Positions 1-10,337 of a DNA stretch of 32,857 bases are shown here, piece after piece. The stretch's first letter is position 1; every line of letters starts with the position of its first letter. The DNA is taken from the NCBI RefSeq assembly GCF_003989515.1, contig NZ_RBLU01000030.1:1-32857 (forward strand), given 5' to 3'. The translations under genes were made by a program, and so were the position numbers. The notes beneath the pieces are model-generated. The model was given only the letters and a program-made list of their open reading frames with translations, was not told the origin of the DNA and did no database searches. This DNA comes from Curtobacterium sp. HSID17257. Its GTDB lineage: Bacteria; Actinomycetota; Actinomycetes; Actinomycetales; Microbacteriaceae.

Positions 1-2
1 TA

Positions 3-755
3 GGAACCAGCGGGGGCCGTCGACACCGACGAAGCGTGCGCCGGTTCACGCGTCGTGCGCGACACCGGCGCGCGGCCTGGATCACCGCGGGTGCCGTGGT
101 GGTCGTGTTCGGTGCGTCCATCCTGGTCGCCGTCACCTCGCCGCTCATGGCCCTGCGGACGATCGAGGTCCGCGGGACGGAGCGGGTGGACGCCACCGCG
201 CTGCGCCAGGCGCTCTCCGACCAGATGGGCACCCCCCTCGCGCGCATCGACTTCGGCGAGGTCAAGCGCGACATCGCGGCGTTCCCGCTCATCGAGAGCT
301 ACGTGACCGAGGAGGTCCCGCCGCACACCCTCGTGGTGACCGTCACCGAACGGACGCCCGTCGTGGCCGTGCAGACGGGGGAGTCGTACGACCTGGTGGA
401 CCCGGCCGGCATCGTGGTGCAGTCCTCGCCGGACCGTCCGGAGGGCGTGCCGATCGCCGACGTGCAGCGGGCCGAGCTCGGCTCGCCGGTGTTCCGGACC
501 ATGACCGAGGTGGTGCTCTCGCTGCCCTCGACGGTCCGCCGCCAGGTCACCGACGTGCGGGCGAGCACCGCGGACGACGTCACGCTCACCCTGGACGACG
601 GGTCGAGCGTGGTGTGGGGGAGCCCGGACGACTCCGACGCGAAGGCATCGCTGCTCGCGGCCCTCGTCGCGGACCACGCCTCGCGTGCCCCCGACACCAA
701 GGTCGAGTTCGACGTGTCGGCGCCGGACAACGGCATCGTCCGGCCGGCGCAGTGA
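3..755 (+). CDS. ftsQ: Cell division protein FtsQ, probably 5'-truncated by the window edge
   Basis: FtsQ is a single-pass membrane protein of the FtsQLB complex, which signals septal peptidoglycan synthesis. From the GTG at 36 the protein is 239 aa: a basic cytoplasmic tail, a membrane segment at about residues 14-36 (AAWITAGAVVVVFGASILVA), a POTRA domain (about 40-108, starting LRTIEVRG) and the FtsQ C-terminal domain. The same frame is open back to base 3, the GTG at 36 has no Shine-Dalgarno, and actinobacterial FtsQ usually has a longer N-terminal tail, so I think the true start lies left of the window. It sits directly before ftsZ, as in other actinobacterial division clusters. Family is confident; the start is not. 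Confidence 0.88.
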   Translation, partial: GTSGGRRHRRSVRRFTRRARHRRAAWITAGAVVVVFGASILVAVTSPLMALRTIEVRGTERVDATALRQALSDQMGTPLARIDFGEVKRDIAAFPLIESYVTEEVPPHTLVVTVTERTPVVAVQTGESYDLVDPAGIVVQSSPDRPEGVPIADVQRAELGSPVFRTMTEVVLSLPSTVRRQVTDVRASTADDVTLTLDDGSSVVWGSPDDSDAKASLLAALVADHASRAPDTKVEFDVSAPDNGIVRPAQ

Positions 756-946
756 CGACCGTCTGCTCCGGGGACCGCGGCGGGCTCCGACACGGCGGGA
801 ATCTCGGCGACACGATCGGCGACACGCGGCGTGGCGGGGCGACAGCCTGCGGAGCACACCCGTAGCGTCGAGCAAGCACCACATCTACCAGCATTGCCCC
901 TGAACTTCAAGTAGAGGTTGAGGGTTCAACCGGAGGCCCGACTGAC
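756..946 (+). promoter_or_regulatory. ftsZ upstream region with three GACAC motifs
   Basis: This 191-bp gap is the only sizeable spacer in the division cluster. GACAC occurs at 789-793, 809-813 and 821-825. The last two lie in a 12-bp direct repeat (804-815 and 816-827, core TCGGCGACAC). GACAC is the known core of WhiA binding sites in Streptomyces, and WhiA with a WhiB-like partner has been linked to ftsZ control in Corynebacterium, so a division-linked operator is plausible. At 901-928 a short inverted repeat (TGAAC/GTTCA) surrounds AGGTTGAGGG. The Shine-Dalgarno CGGAGG is at 931-936. No clear -35/-10 pair was identified. The regulatory role is inferred. Confidence 0.45.
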
Positions 947-2110
947 GTGACCACGAACCACAACTACCTCGCCGTCATCAAGGTCGTCGGCGTCGGCGGC
1001 GGCGGCGTGAACGCCGTGAACCGCATGATCGAGCTCGGCCTCCGCGGCGTCGAGTTCATCGCGATCAACACCGACGCCCAGGCACTGCTGCTCAGCGACG
1101 CCGACGTCAAGCTCGACGTCGGCCGCGAGATCACCCGCGGCCTCGGCGCCGGCGCGGACCCCGAGGTCGGCCGTCGTGCCGCCGAGGACCACGCCGAGGA
1201 GATCGAGGAGGCCCTCGCGGGTGCCGACATGGTCTTCGTCACCGCCGGTGAGGGCGGTGGCACCGGGACGGGTGGTGCACCCGTGGTCGCCCGCATCGCG
1301 AAGTCGATCGGCGCACTCACCATCGGTGTCGTCACGAAGCCGTTCAGCTTCGAGGGCAAGCGTCGCCAGTCGCAGGCCGAGAACGGCGTCGCGTCCCTGA
1401 AGGACGAGGTCGACACGCTCATCGTCGTGCCGAACGACCGCCTGCTCGAGATCAGCGACCGCGGCATCTCGATGGTCGAGGCCTTCGCGACCGCCGACCA
1501 GGTGCTCCTCGCCGGCGTCCAGGGCATCACCGACCTGATCACGACCCCGGGTCTGATCAACCTCGACTTCGCCGACGTCAAGAGCGTCATGCAGGGTGCC
1601 GGTTCGGCCCTCATGGGCATCGGTTCCTCGCGCGGGGCGGACCGTGCCATCAAGGCCGCCGAGCTCGCCGTCGCCTCGCCGCTGCTCGAGGCCTCGATCG
1701 ACGGCGCACACGGTGTGCTCCTGTCGATCCAGGGCGGTTCGAACCTCGGCATCTTCGAGATCAACGACGCCGCCCGCCTGGTGCAGGAGGCCGTCCACCC
1801 CGAGGCGAACATCATCTTCGGTGCCGTCATCGACGACACCCTCGGTGACGAGGTCCGCGTGACCGTCATCGCCGCGGGCTTCGACGGAGGCGAGCCGGGT
1901 GCGCAGCAGAAGGAGCGTCGCTCGAGCTGGGTCGACCCGGAGCCCGGCACGTCCGCCTCGTCGGCCTCGGCCGGCACCGGTGCGATCGAGGACACCGCGA
2001 CGAGCGCGCCGTCCTGGTCGACGCAGGAGCACGAGGCACCCGTGCGTCGCGCCGCCGACCCGGCGTTCGACGACGACGACGAGCTCGACGTCCCCGACTT
2101 CCTGAAGTAA
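947..2110 (+). CDS. ftsZ: Cell division GTPase FtsZ
   Basis: FtsZ is a tubulin-like GTPase that polymerises into the cytokinetic ring at mid-cell. The 387-aa protein shows the N-terminal nucleotide loop ([14 protein letters not shown], about residues 14-27), the tubulin signature GGGTGTG (103-109), the T7 synergy loop NLDFAD (205-210) that supplies the catalytic Asp to the next subunit, a disordered acidic/Ser linker (about 320-375) and the conserved C-terminal peptide [10 protein letters not shown] that docks SepF and other partners. The GTG start at 947 follows CGGAGG with 10-nt spacing. All expected residues are present and the length is normal. The neighbours sepF and divIVA are its functional partners. 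Confidence 0.98.
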   Translation: MTTNHNYLAVIKVVGVGGGGVNAVNRMIELGLRGVEFIAINTDAQALLLSDADVKLDVGREITRGLGAGADPEVGRRAAEDHAEEIEEALAGADMVFVTAGEGGGTGTGGAPVVARIAKSIGALTIGVVTKPFSFEGKRRQSQAENGVASLKDEVDTLIVVPNDRLLEISDRGISMVEAFATADQVLLAGVQGITDLITTPGLINLDFADVKSVMQGAGSALMGIGSSRGADRAIKAAELAVASPLLEASIDGAHGVLLSIQGGSNLGIFEINDAARLVQEAVHPEANIIFGAVIDDTLGDEVRVTVIAAGFDGGEPGAQQKERRSSWVDPEPGTSASSASAGTGAIEDTATSAPSWSTQEHEAPVRRAADPAFDDDDELDVPDFLK

Positions 2111-2118
2111 CCCGTCCC

Positions 2119-2838
2119 GTGGCAGGTGATCCGCGCCTCCCGTCCGTCGACCGTGACGGACCGGAGGCGCGTCTCGCGTCCGTCCGCGCGTCGATCGCGG
2201 ACGCGGCCCGGTCGGCCGGTCGCTCGGTGGACGAGATCACGCTCGTCGTCGTGACGAAGTACCACCCGGCGTCGCTGGTCCGCGAACTCGCCGCGCTCGG
2301 TGTGACCGACGTGGGGGAGAACCGGCACCAGGAGGCGCAGGCCAAGGCGGCCGAGCTGGCCGACCTCGACCTGACGTGGCACTTCGTCGGGCAGCTGCAG
2401 TCGAAGAAGGCGCGGCAGGTGCGCCGCTACGCCGACGTCGTGCAGTCGCTCGACCGTGACTCCGTCGTCGACGCGTTCGCCCCGACCGAGAGCGAGCCGG
2501 AGCCCCGGGTGATCGACGGCTTCGTGCAGGTCAACCTGACCGACGACCCCGGCCGCGGGGGCGTGCAGCCCGACGCCGTCGAAGCGATGGTCGAACGGGT
2601 CCTGCGCACCGGGACCGTCCGCCTGCGCGGGGTCATGGCGGTCGCGCCCCTCGACGAGGAGCCCCGGCGCGCCTTCGCACGGTTGCGCGGGATCTCGGCG
2701 CGCGTGGCAGCGATCGCACCCGGGGCGACGGACATCTCGGCCGGCATGAGCGGCGACCACGCCGAGGCGATCGCCGAGGGCGCGACACACCTGCGGATCG
2801 GGACCGCAATCACGGGAAACCGGCCGGCCGCACCCTAG
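2119..2838 (+). CDS. YggS/PLPBP-type pyridoxal phosphate homeostasis protein
   Basis: This 239-aa cytosolic protein belongs to the YggS/PROSC (COG0325) family, alanine-racemase-fold proteins that bind PLP and buffer its level without a known enzymatic reaction. The PLP lysine is K47 in VVVTKYHP; GENRHQEAQ and WHFVGQLQSKK are also typical. The GTG start at 2119 is 8 nt after the ftsZ stop and lacks a Shine-Dalgarno, suggesting translational coupling. The family commonly lies between ftsZ and sepF. The first ~15 residues (MAGDPRLPSVDRDGP) look like a non-conserved extension and are encoded by a near-perfect palindrome (2132-2171). No YfiH-like gene separates it from ftsZ. Confidence 0.95.
   Translation: MAGDPRLPSVDRDGPEARLASVRASIADAARSAGRSVDEITLVVVTKYHPASLVRELAALGVTDVGENRHQEAQAKAAELADLDLTWHFVGQLQSKKARQVRRYADVVQSLDRDSVVDAFAPTESEPEPRVIDGFVQVNLTDDPGRGGVQPDAVEAMVERVLRTGTVRLRGVMAVAPLDEEPRRAFARLRGISARVAAIAPGATDISAGMSGDHAEAIAEGATHLRIGTAITGNRPAAP
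2132..2171. repeat. Near-perfect palindrome inside the yggS-like 5' end
   Basis: The arms 2132-2148 and 2155-2171 are complementary over 17 bp with one mismatch, around a 6-nt loop (GACCGT). The left arm contains GCCTCCCGTCCG (2135-2146), the same 12-mer that forms the arms of the intergenic palindromes at 6519, 16837 and 22324, but here facing outward instead of inward. It lies within coding sequence, in a poorly conserved N-terminal extension, which fits either insertion of a repeat element or chance reuse. Confidence 0.6.
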
Positions 2839-2880
2839 CCTCGTTGCAGGGCATCACGAGCACCGACCTCCGGAGGAACC

Positions 2881-3465
2881 ATGGCGAACCCGCTCAAGAA
2901 GACGATGGTGTACCTCGGCCTCGCGGACGAGGAACTGTACGAGGACGAGCAGCAGCAGTCGGCGGCGCCGACGCGTCAGGCCGCTGCCCCCGCCACCGCT
3001 CCGGCAGCGGCACCGGCCGCACAGGCCCCGGCTGCCGCCGCTCCCGCCGCCGCTGCGCCGGCAGCAGCTCCGGCCGCCGCGCCTGCCGAGCCCAAGACGC
3101 ACACCCACCAGCGCGGCGCCCAGGTCACCCCGCTCCGCCGCTCGCACACGACCGCACAGAAGGCGACCCCGGTCCAGGAAATGAACGAGATCCTCACCGT
3201 CCACCCGCGCGAGTACAAGGACGCCCAGTCCATCGCCGAGAGCTTCCGCGACGGCATCCCCGTCATCATCAACCTCTCGCAGATGACCGAGTCGGACGCC
3301 CGCCGCATGATCGACTTCGCGTCGGGGCTGTCGCTCGGCCTGTTCGGCAAGATCGAGCGCGTGACGAACAAGGTGTTCCTGCTCTCCCCGGCCCACGTCG
3401 CGGTGAGCGGTGAGCCCGCTGAGGTAGAGTCCGACATCGAGGCGTCCTTCTTCGCCCAGTCCTGA
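2881..3465 (+). CDS. sepF: Cell division protein SepF
   Basis: SepF anchors and bundles FtsZ at the membrane and is essential in actinobacteria, which lack FtsA and ZipA. The 194-aa protein begins with an amphipathic membrane-targeting segment ([18 protein letters not shown]), has an Ala/Pro-rich linker (about residues 34-75) and ends with the SepF/DUF552 domain (about 95-185) containing the typical [16 protein letters not shown] and RMIDFASGL stretches. The ATG follows a clear GGAGGAACC ribosome site. It lies two genes after ftsZ in the usual order ftsZ-yggS-sepF-yggT-divIVA. The linker is low complexity but nothing is missing. Confidence 0.97.
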   Translation: MANPLKKTMVYLGLADEELYEDEQQQSAAPTRQAAAPATAPAAAPAAQAPAAAAPAAAAPAAAPAAAPAEPKTHTHQRGAQVTPLRRSHTTAQKATPVQEMNEILTVHPREYKDAQSIAESFRDGIPVIINLSQMTESDARRMIDFASGLSLGLFGKIERVTNKVFLLSPAHVAVSGEPAEVESDIEASFFAQS

Positions 3466-3538
3466 GCCGGAGCCCGGTTCACCCCGCCCCGTGCGGTCGC
3501 CGTGACGGCGGCTGCACCCGAGCCGAGCGAGCCCCATC

Positions 3539-3835
3539 GTGTCACTGGTCTTCGGGATCCTCTCCTTCGCCCTCCTGCTCTACTTCTTCGTGATGTGGGG
3601 TCGGTTCGCGTTCGACATCGTCCAGGCGTACAACCGCACCTGGCGTCCGCGCGGCGCCCTGCTCGTGGTCGCCGACGTGGTCTACACCCTGACCGACCCG
3701 CCGATCCGCTTCGTCCGACGCCTGCTGCCGCCGCTCCGCCTGGGGCCGGTCGCACTCGACTTCGGGTGGACGATCGTCATGCTCGTCGTGATCATCCTCC
3801 GGGTGATCGTCGGCGGCCTCGCACGCGGGTTCTGA
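3539..3835 (+). CDS. YggT family membrane protein
   Basis: A 98-aa integral membrane protein of the YggT family (PF02325). It has a first hydrophobic helix at about residues 3-23, a middle segment with the family-typical YTLTDPPIRFVRRLLPP (about 50-66), and a second helix at about 75-95 (WTIVMLVVIILRVIVGGL). The family usually sits between sepF and divIVA in actinobacteria and has been linked to osmotic stress and membrane or division functions, but its biochemical role is not settled. The start is GTG at 3539 with no strong Shine-Dalgarno, 73 nt after sepF. Family assignment is strong; function is unknown. Confidence 0.9.
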   Translation: MSLVFGILSFALLLYFFVMWGRFAFDIVQAYNRTWRPRGALLVVADVVYTLTDPPIRFVRRLLPPLRLGPVALDFGWTIVMLVVIILRVIVGGLARGF

Positions 3836-3846
3836 GCACTTCCCCG

Positions 3847-3883
3847 ACCGTGACACGCGCCACGCCGCGGTCAAGGTCACGGT
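3847..3883. repeat. 8-bp inverted repeat upstream of divIVA
   Basis: ACCGTGAC (3847-3854) and GTCACGGT (3876-3883) are a perfect inverted repeat separated by 21 nt. The left arm overlaps a GACAC motif (3852-3856), like those before ftsZ. The spacing of about two to three helical turns would suit a dimeric regulator binding two half-sites. Only the sequence symmetry is observed; any operator role is inference. Confidence 0.35.
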
Positions 3884-3918
3884 TCCGATCCGACCCCGGT
3901 GTACGGTGGTCGGGATCG

Positions 3919-3938
3919 ATGTCCGCTCCGGCGGACAT
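3919..3938. repeat. Perfect 8-bp hairpin with UNCG loop before divIVA
   Basis: ATGTCCGC (3919-3926) and GCGGACAT (3931-3938) flank TCCG. As RNA this is a C(UCCG)G tetraloop of the very stable UNCG class. No T-run follows. It could end transcription from the yggT side or be a symmetric protein site ahead of divIVA. Confidence 0.45.
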
Positions 3939-3960
3939 CCGCACCGCTCGTGGCGGCTGG

Positions 3961-3966
3961 TAGATT
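3961..3966 (+). promoter_or_regulatory. Candidate -10 box for divIVA
   Basis: TAGATT fits the actinobacterial TANNNT -10 pattern and lies 54 nt upstream of the preferred divIVA start, in the 185-bp gap after yggT. No recognisable -35 hexamer precedes it at 16-18 nt. This is a suggestion only. Confidence 0.35.
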
Positions 3967-4020
3967 CGGTCGCGACGCAAGTGGTTCCACACGTTCAGCA
4001 GTTCTATTGAGGTGACGGCA

Positions 4021-4716
4021 ATGGCTTTGACGCCGGAAGACGTAGTCAACAAGCGGTTCCAGCCGACGAAGTTCCGCGAGGGCTACGACCAGGACGAGGT
4101 CGACGACTTCCTGGACGAGGTCGTCGTCGAGCTCCGCCGCCTGACGGCCGAGAACGACGAGCTCCGCCAGCGCCTGCAGGCCGCCGAGTCGGCGCCGAAG
4201 CCGGCCGCTGCCGAGCAGTCCGTCGAGCAGCAGCCCGAGCCGACCCCCGAGCCCGAGCCGGCCCCCGTCGCCGTCGCTCCGGAGCCCGCGCCGGTCGCCG
4301 CCGCTGCCCCGGCCCGCTCGACGGTCCCCGCCGACGAGGACACCGAGGGCACCACGAACCTCCTCACGCTCGCACGTCGTCTGCACGAGGAGCATGTCCG
4401 CGAGGGCATCGAGAAGCGCGACGCGCTCATCGCCGAGGGCACCGCGCAGGCCGCCCGCCTGGTCTCCGAGGCCGAGGCGAAGCAGCGCCAGATCATCGCC
4501 GACACCGAGAACACGAACCGCCAGCGCGTGGCCGTGCTCGAGCAGGAGCAGCGCCAGCTCGAGGGCAAGATCGACGAGCTCCGCACCTTCGAGCGCGACT
4601 ACCGTGCGCAGCTCAAGAGCTACATCCAGGGTCAGCTCTCGGAGCTCGACGGGTCCGGCTCGCAGGAGTCCGGCCTCACCCCCGCGCCGGCCTCGGCGCA
4701 GGGCTTCGGCAACTGA
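4021..4716 (+). CDS. divIVA: DivIVA/Wag31 polar growth protein
   Basis: DivIVA (Wag31) is a coiled-coil scaffold that binds curved membrane at the poles and directs peptidoglycan synthesis during actinobacterial tip growth. From ATG 4021 it is 231 aa. The N-terminal lipid-binding domain starts MALTPEDVVNKRFQPTKFRE and contains the hallmark YDQDEVDDFLDEV, followed by the first coiled coil (to about residue 55). A Pro/Glu/Ala-rich linker (about 56-105) and a long C-terminal coiled coil (about 115-205, EEHVREGIEKRDALIAEG onward) complete it. An in-frame GTG at 4012 exists, but GAGG at 4009-4012 is spaced 8 nt from the ATG, and the ATG gives the conserved N-terminus. Confidence 0.96.
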   Translation: MALTPEDVVNKRFQPTKFREGYDQDEVDDFLDEVVVELRRLTAENDELRQRLQAAESAPKPAAAEQSVEQQPEPTPEPEPAPVAVAPEPAPVAAAAPARSTVPADEDTEGTTNLLTLARRLHEEHVREGIEKRDALIAEGTAQAARLVSEAEAKQRQIIADTENTNRQRVAVLEQEQRQLEGKIDELRTFERDYRAQLKSYIQGQLSELDGSGSQESGLTPAPASAQGFGN

Positions 4717-4718
4717 CG

Positions 4719-5432
4719 TTGGTCAGACCAGCACCGACGGCGAAGGTCAGTGTCCGCGCGATCGCGGCACTGGCCTTCGCCGCTGTCGTCGTGGTGGCGC
4801 TCGACCAGGGCGTGAAGGCGCTCGTCGTCGCGAACCTGCCGTACGGCCAGGCCGTGCCCGTCCTCGGTGACGCGCTGCAGTTGCTGTACGTCCGGAACCC
4901 CGGCGCGGCGTTCTCGTTCGCGGTGAACATGACGTGGGTGTTCTCGATCGTGTCGACGGCGGTCGTCGTCGCCATCATCGTCTACGCCCGTCGCATCCGG
5001 TCGATGTGGTGGGCGATCGTGCTCGGCATGCTGCTCGGCGGCGCGCTCGGCAACCTGCTCGACCGGCTCTTCCGTGAGCCCGGCTTCGGTCGTGGCCACG
5101 TGGTCGACTTCATCTCGACGCCCTGGATGATGCCCGCGATCTACAACATCGCCGACTCGTTCATCTGCGTGAGCATGGTCGTCTTCGTGCTGCTCGTCAT
5201 ACTCGGGGTGAACCTCGACGGCACCCGTTCACCGTCCGCGAAGCAGCAGCGCGCGGCCGACGCCGCGAGCCGCCGTTCCGTGGCCGACGGATCGGACGCG
5301 GCGGACGTGACCGCCCGCTCGTCGGTCGCCGACGGGGCGGAGCCGTCCCGCGCCTCCCGTCCGGGCGTCGCGGAGCCCGACCCGCGTGCGCCGCGCGACG
5401 GCCGCGACGTCCTCGGGCACGACGCGACGTGA
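4719..5432 (+). CDS. lspA: Lipoprotein signal peptidase II (LspA) with long C-terminal tail
   Basis: LspA is the membrane aspartyl protease that removes signal peptides from prolipoproteins at the lipid-modified Cys. The start is a TTG at 4719, 2 nt after the divIVA stop, so it is probably translationally coupled; no better in-frame start precedes the first helix. Four membrane segments are visible. Motifs: [11 protein letters not shown] (57-67), [11 protein letters not shown] (107-117), the catalytic Asp pair D130 (HVVDF) and D146 (NIADSF). Family members are usually about 150-200 aa; this one has 237. The extra part is a hydrophilic Ala/Ser/Asp-rich tail after about residue 166, with SVADG appearing twice. 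It would process the CtaC and OpuC lipoproteins in this window. Confidence 0.95.
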   Translation: MVRPAPTAKVSVRAIAALAFAAVVVVALDQGVKALVVANLPYGQAVPVLGDALQLLYVRNPGAAFSFAVNMTWVFSIVSTAVVVAIIVYARRIRSMWWAIVLGMLLGGALGNLLDRLFREPGFGRGHVVDFISTPWMMPAIYNIADSFICVSMVVFVLLVILGVNLDGTRSPSAKQQRAADAASRRSVADGSDAADVTARSSVADGAEPSRASRPGVAEPDPRAPRDGRDVLGHDAT

Positions 5433-6358
5433 GCGAACAGCGCTCCCTGCCCGTGCCGGACGGCCTCGCCGGTGAGCGGGTCGACGCGGCCATCGCGAAG
5501 CTCCTCGGGTTCTCACGCTCCTTCGCGGCCGAGGTCGTCGCCGCCGGCGGCGTCCGCGTGGACGGTGTCGAGGTCGGCAAGTCCGACCGCCTGCACGCCG
5601 ACTCCTGGCTCGAGGTCGAGTGGTCCCCGAAGGAACCCCCGCGCATCGTGCCCGTCGAGGTCCCCGGCATGCGGATCGTGCACGACGACGAGGACATCGT
5701 CGTCGTCGACAAGCCGATCGGCGTCGCCGCACACCCGTCGCCCGGGTGGGACGGGCCGACCGTGCCCGGTGGCCTCGCCGCCGCCGGCTTCACCATCGCC
5801 ACCTCCGGCGCCGCCGAGCGCGCCGGGATCGTGCACCGGCTCGACGTCGGCACCTCGGGCCTGATGGTGGTCGCGAAGACCGAGCTCGCGTACACGCACC
5901 TGAAGCGGGCGTTCAAGGAGCGCACGGTCGAGAAGGTCTACCACGCGCTCGCGCAGGGGCACCCGGACCCGACCTCGGGGACCATCGACGCCCCCATCGG
6001 CCGACACCCGTCGAGCGACTGGAAGTTCGCGGTCACGGCAGACGGCAAGCCGAGCGTGACGCACTACGAGACGCTCGAGGCCTTCCGGTCGGCGAGCCTG
6101 CTCGAGGTGCACCTGGAGACCGGGCGGACGCACCAGATCCGCGTGCACATGGCCGCGACGAAGCACCCGCTCGTCGGTGACACGATGTACGGCGCGGACC
6201 CGGTGCTCGCGTCCGAGCTCGGGTTGACGCGGCAGTGGCTCGACGCGGTGCGGCTCGGGTTCGAGCACCCGCGCACGGGTTCGTGGGTGGAGTTCGAGGC
6301 GTCCTACCCCGACGACCTGCAGCAGGCGCTCGACCGCATCCGCGCCGCGTCCGCGTAG
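5429..6358 (+). CDS. rluD: RluD-type 23S rRNA pseudouridine synthase
   Basis: RluA-family synthases isomerise uridine to pseudouridine in RNA; RluD-type enzymes act on helix 69 of 23S rRNA. The 309-aa protein has an N-terminal S4 RNA-binding domain (about residues 11-65, [20 protein letters not shown]) and the catalytic domain with [10 protein letters not shown], where D139 is the catalytic Asp, then KVYHALAQG and [10 protein letters not shown]. The GTG start overlaps the lspA stop by 4 nt (GTGA), so the pair is one transcriptional and translational unit. lspA-rluD adjacency is widespread. The exact target uridines cannot be read from sequence, so RluD rather than RluC is inference from domain layout and context. 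Confidence 0.93.
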   Translation: MSEQRSLPVPDGLAGERVDAAIAKLLGFSRSFAAEVVAAGGVRVDGVEVGKSDRLHADSWLEVEWSPKEPPRIVPVEVPGMRIVHDDEDIVVVDKPIGVAAHPSPGWDGPTVPGGLAAAGFTIATSGAAERAGIVHRLDVGTSGLMVVAKTELAYTHLKRAFKERTVEKVYHALAQGHPDPTSGTIDAPIGRHPSSDWKFAVTADGKPSVTHYETLEAFRSASLLEVHLETGRTHQIRVHMAATKHPLVGDTMYGADPVLASELGLTRQWLDAVRLGFEHPRTGSWVEFEASYPDDLQQALDRIRAASA

Positions 6359-6404
6359 GCGGGCGGGCGGCGGCTGCTGCTGAGGCGGGCGGCAGGCTTC
6401 CGCG

Positions 6405-6494
6405 TCGAGCGGGCCCGATCTGTGACGCTCGGTGCCTTCGCCCGACGATCCGCGCCCGCTCGGCGTCCACCGCGCGGCGTGTCCTGCCCGCTCG
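6405..6494 (+). repeat. Copy A of a ~90-bp dispersed repeat
   Basis: It aligns without gaps over 90 bp to copy B (6590-6679), with 73 of 90 positions identical by hand count. It begins TCGAGCGGGCC and ends GGCGTGTCCTGCCCGCTCG, so its ends are the inverted pair CGAGCGGGC/GCCCGCTCG. A second GCCCGCTCG lies inside (6454-6462). CGAGCG (6406-6411) can also pair with CGCTCG (6426-6431). No open frame is conserved between copies. Function unknown. Confidence 0.8.
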
Positions 6495-6518
6495 TGCGAG
6501 GTCGAGCCAGTCCGCGTC

Positions 6519-6562
6519 CGGACGGGAGGCGCAGGGCGGCCCCGCCACGCGCCTCCCGTCCG
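6519..6562. repeat. GGACGGGAGGC palindrome, copy 1
   Basis: The outer arms 6519-6531 and 6550-6562 pair perfectly over 13 bp and carry the family 12-mer CGGACGGGAGGC/GCCTCCCGTCCG. An inner stem (6535-6539 with 6542-6546) follows after a small internal mismatch. It sits between repeat copies A and B, downstream of rluD. It resembles a bidirectional terminator, but its arms are shared in sequence with the elements at 16837 and 22324, which a plain terminator would not require. Confidence 0.75.
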
Positions 6563-6589
6563 CCGTCGGGTGGCGTCTCCCGCCGGGTC

Positions 6590-6679
6590 TCGAGCGGGCC
6601 GTACCCGTCACGCTCGGCGTCTCCAGCCGACGCGTCGCGCCCGCCCGGCGGACAGCGCGCGGCGTGTCCTGCCCGCTCG
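6590..6679 (+). repeat. Copy B of a ~90-bp dispersed repeat
   Basis: Same orientation as copy A and about 185 bp downstream of it. The first 20 and last 25 bp are the best conserved parts. It contains GGACA...TGTCC around a GC-rich loop near its 3' end, suggesting an internal stem. Compared with copy C (14539-14627, - strand), the match extends over the whole element with one single-base gap. Confidence 0.8.
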
Positions 6680-6747
6680 CCGTGCGGCACCGCCCGACGC
6701 CGGTCGGCAGCCACGCCGGACACGCGGAGGACGTCGGTGCTCCCGGT

Positions 6748-6753
6748 TAGGCT
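6748..6753 (+). promoter_or_regulatory. Candidate -10 box for dnaE
   Basis: TAGGCT matches TANNNT and would start transcription near 6760, leaving a leader of about 35 nt with the GGAGG ribosome site at 6786-6790. No good -35 is visible. Confidence 0.4.
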
Positions 6754-6794
6754 TGTCCCGCCCCGCAGCAGTCCCCGTCGAAACCGGAGGTCCC

Positions 6795-10328
<3,534 letters not shown>

Positions 10329-10337
10329 GCGTCCGAC

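Larger units (their letters stand above)
6359..6794. other. 436-bp gene-free gap between rluD and dnaE
   Basis: No convincing gene was found here. An open frame runs through it into dnaE, but its codon use is repeat-driven and the dnaE start is at 6795. The gap holds repeat copy A (6405-6494), a palindrome (6519-6562), repeat copy B (6590-6679) and the probable dnaE promoter and leader (from about 6748). By itself 6359-6404 is a G/C-rich stretch with repeated GGCGGGCGG. Confidence 0.7.

Noticed and set aside
6432..6794. N-terminal extension of dnaE by 121 codons
   Set aside because: This part is repeat and palindrome DNA; the GTG at 6795 has a GGAGG site and gives the conserved PHP start.
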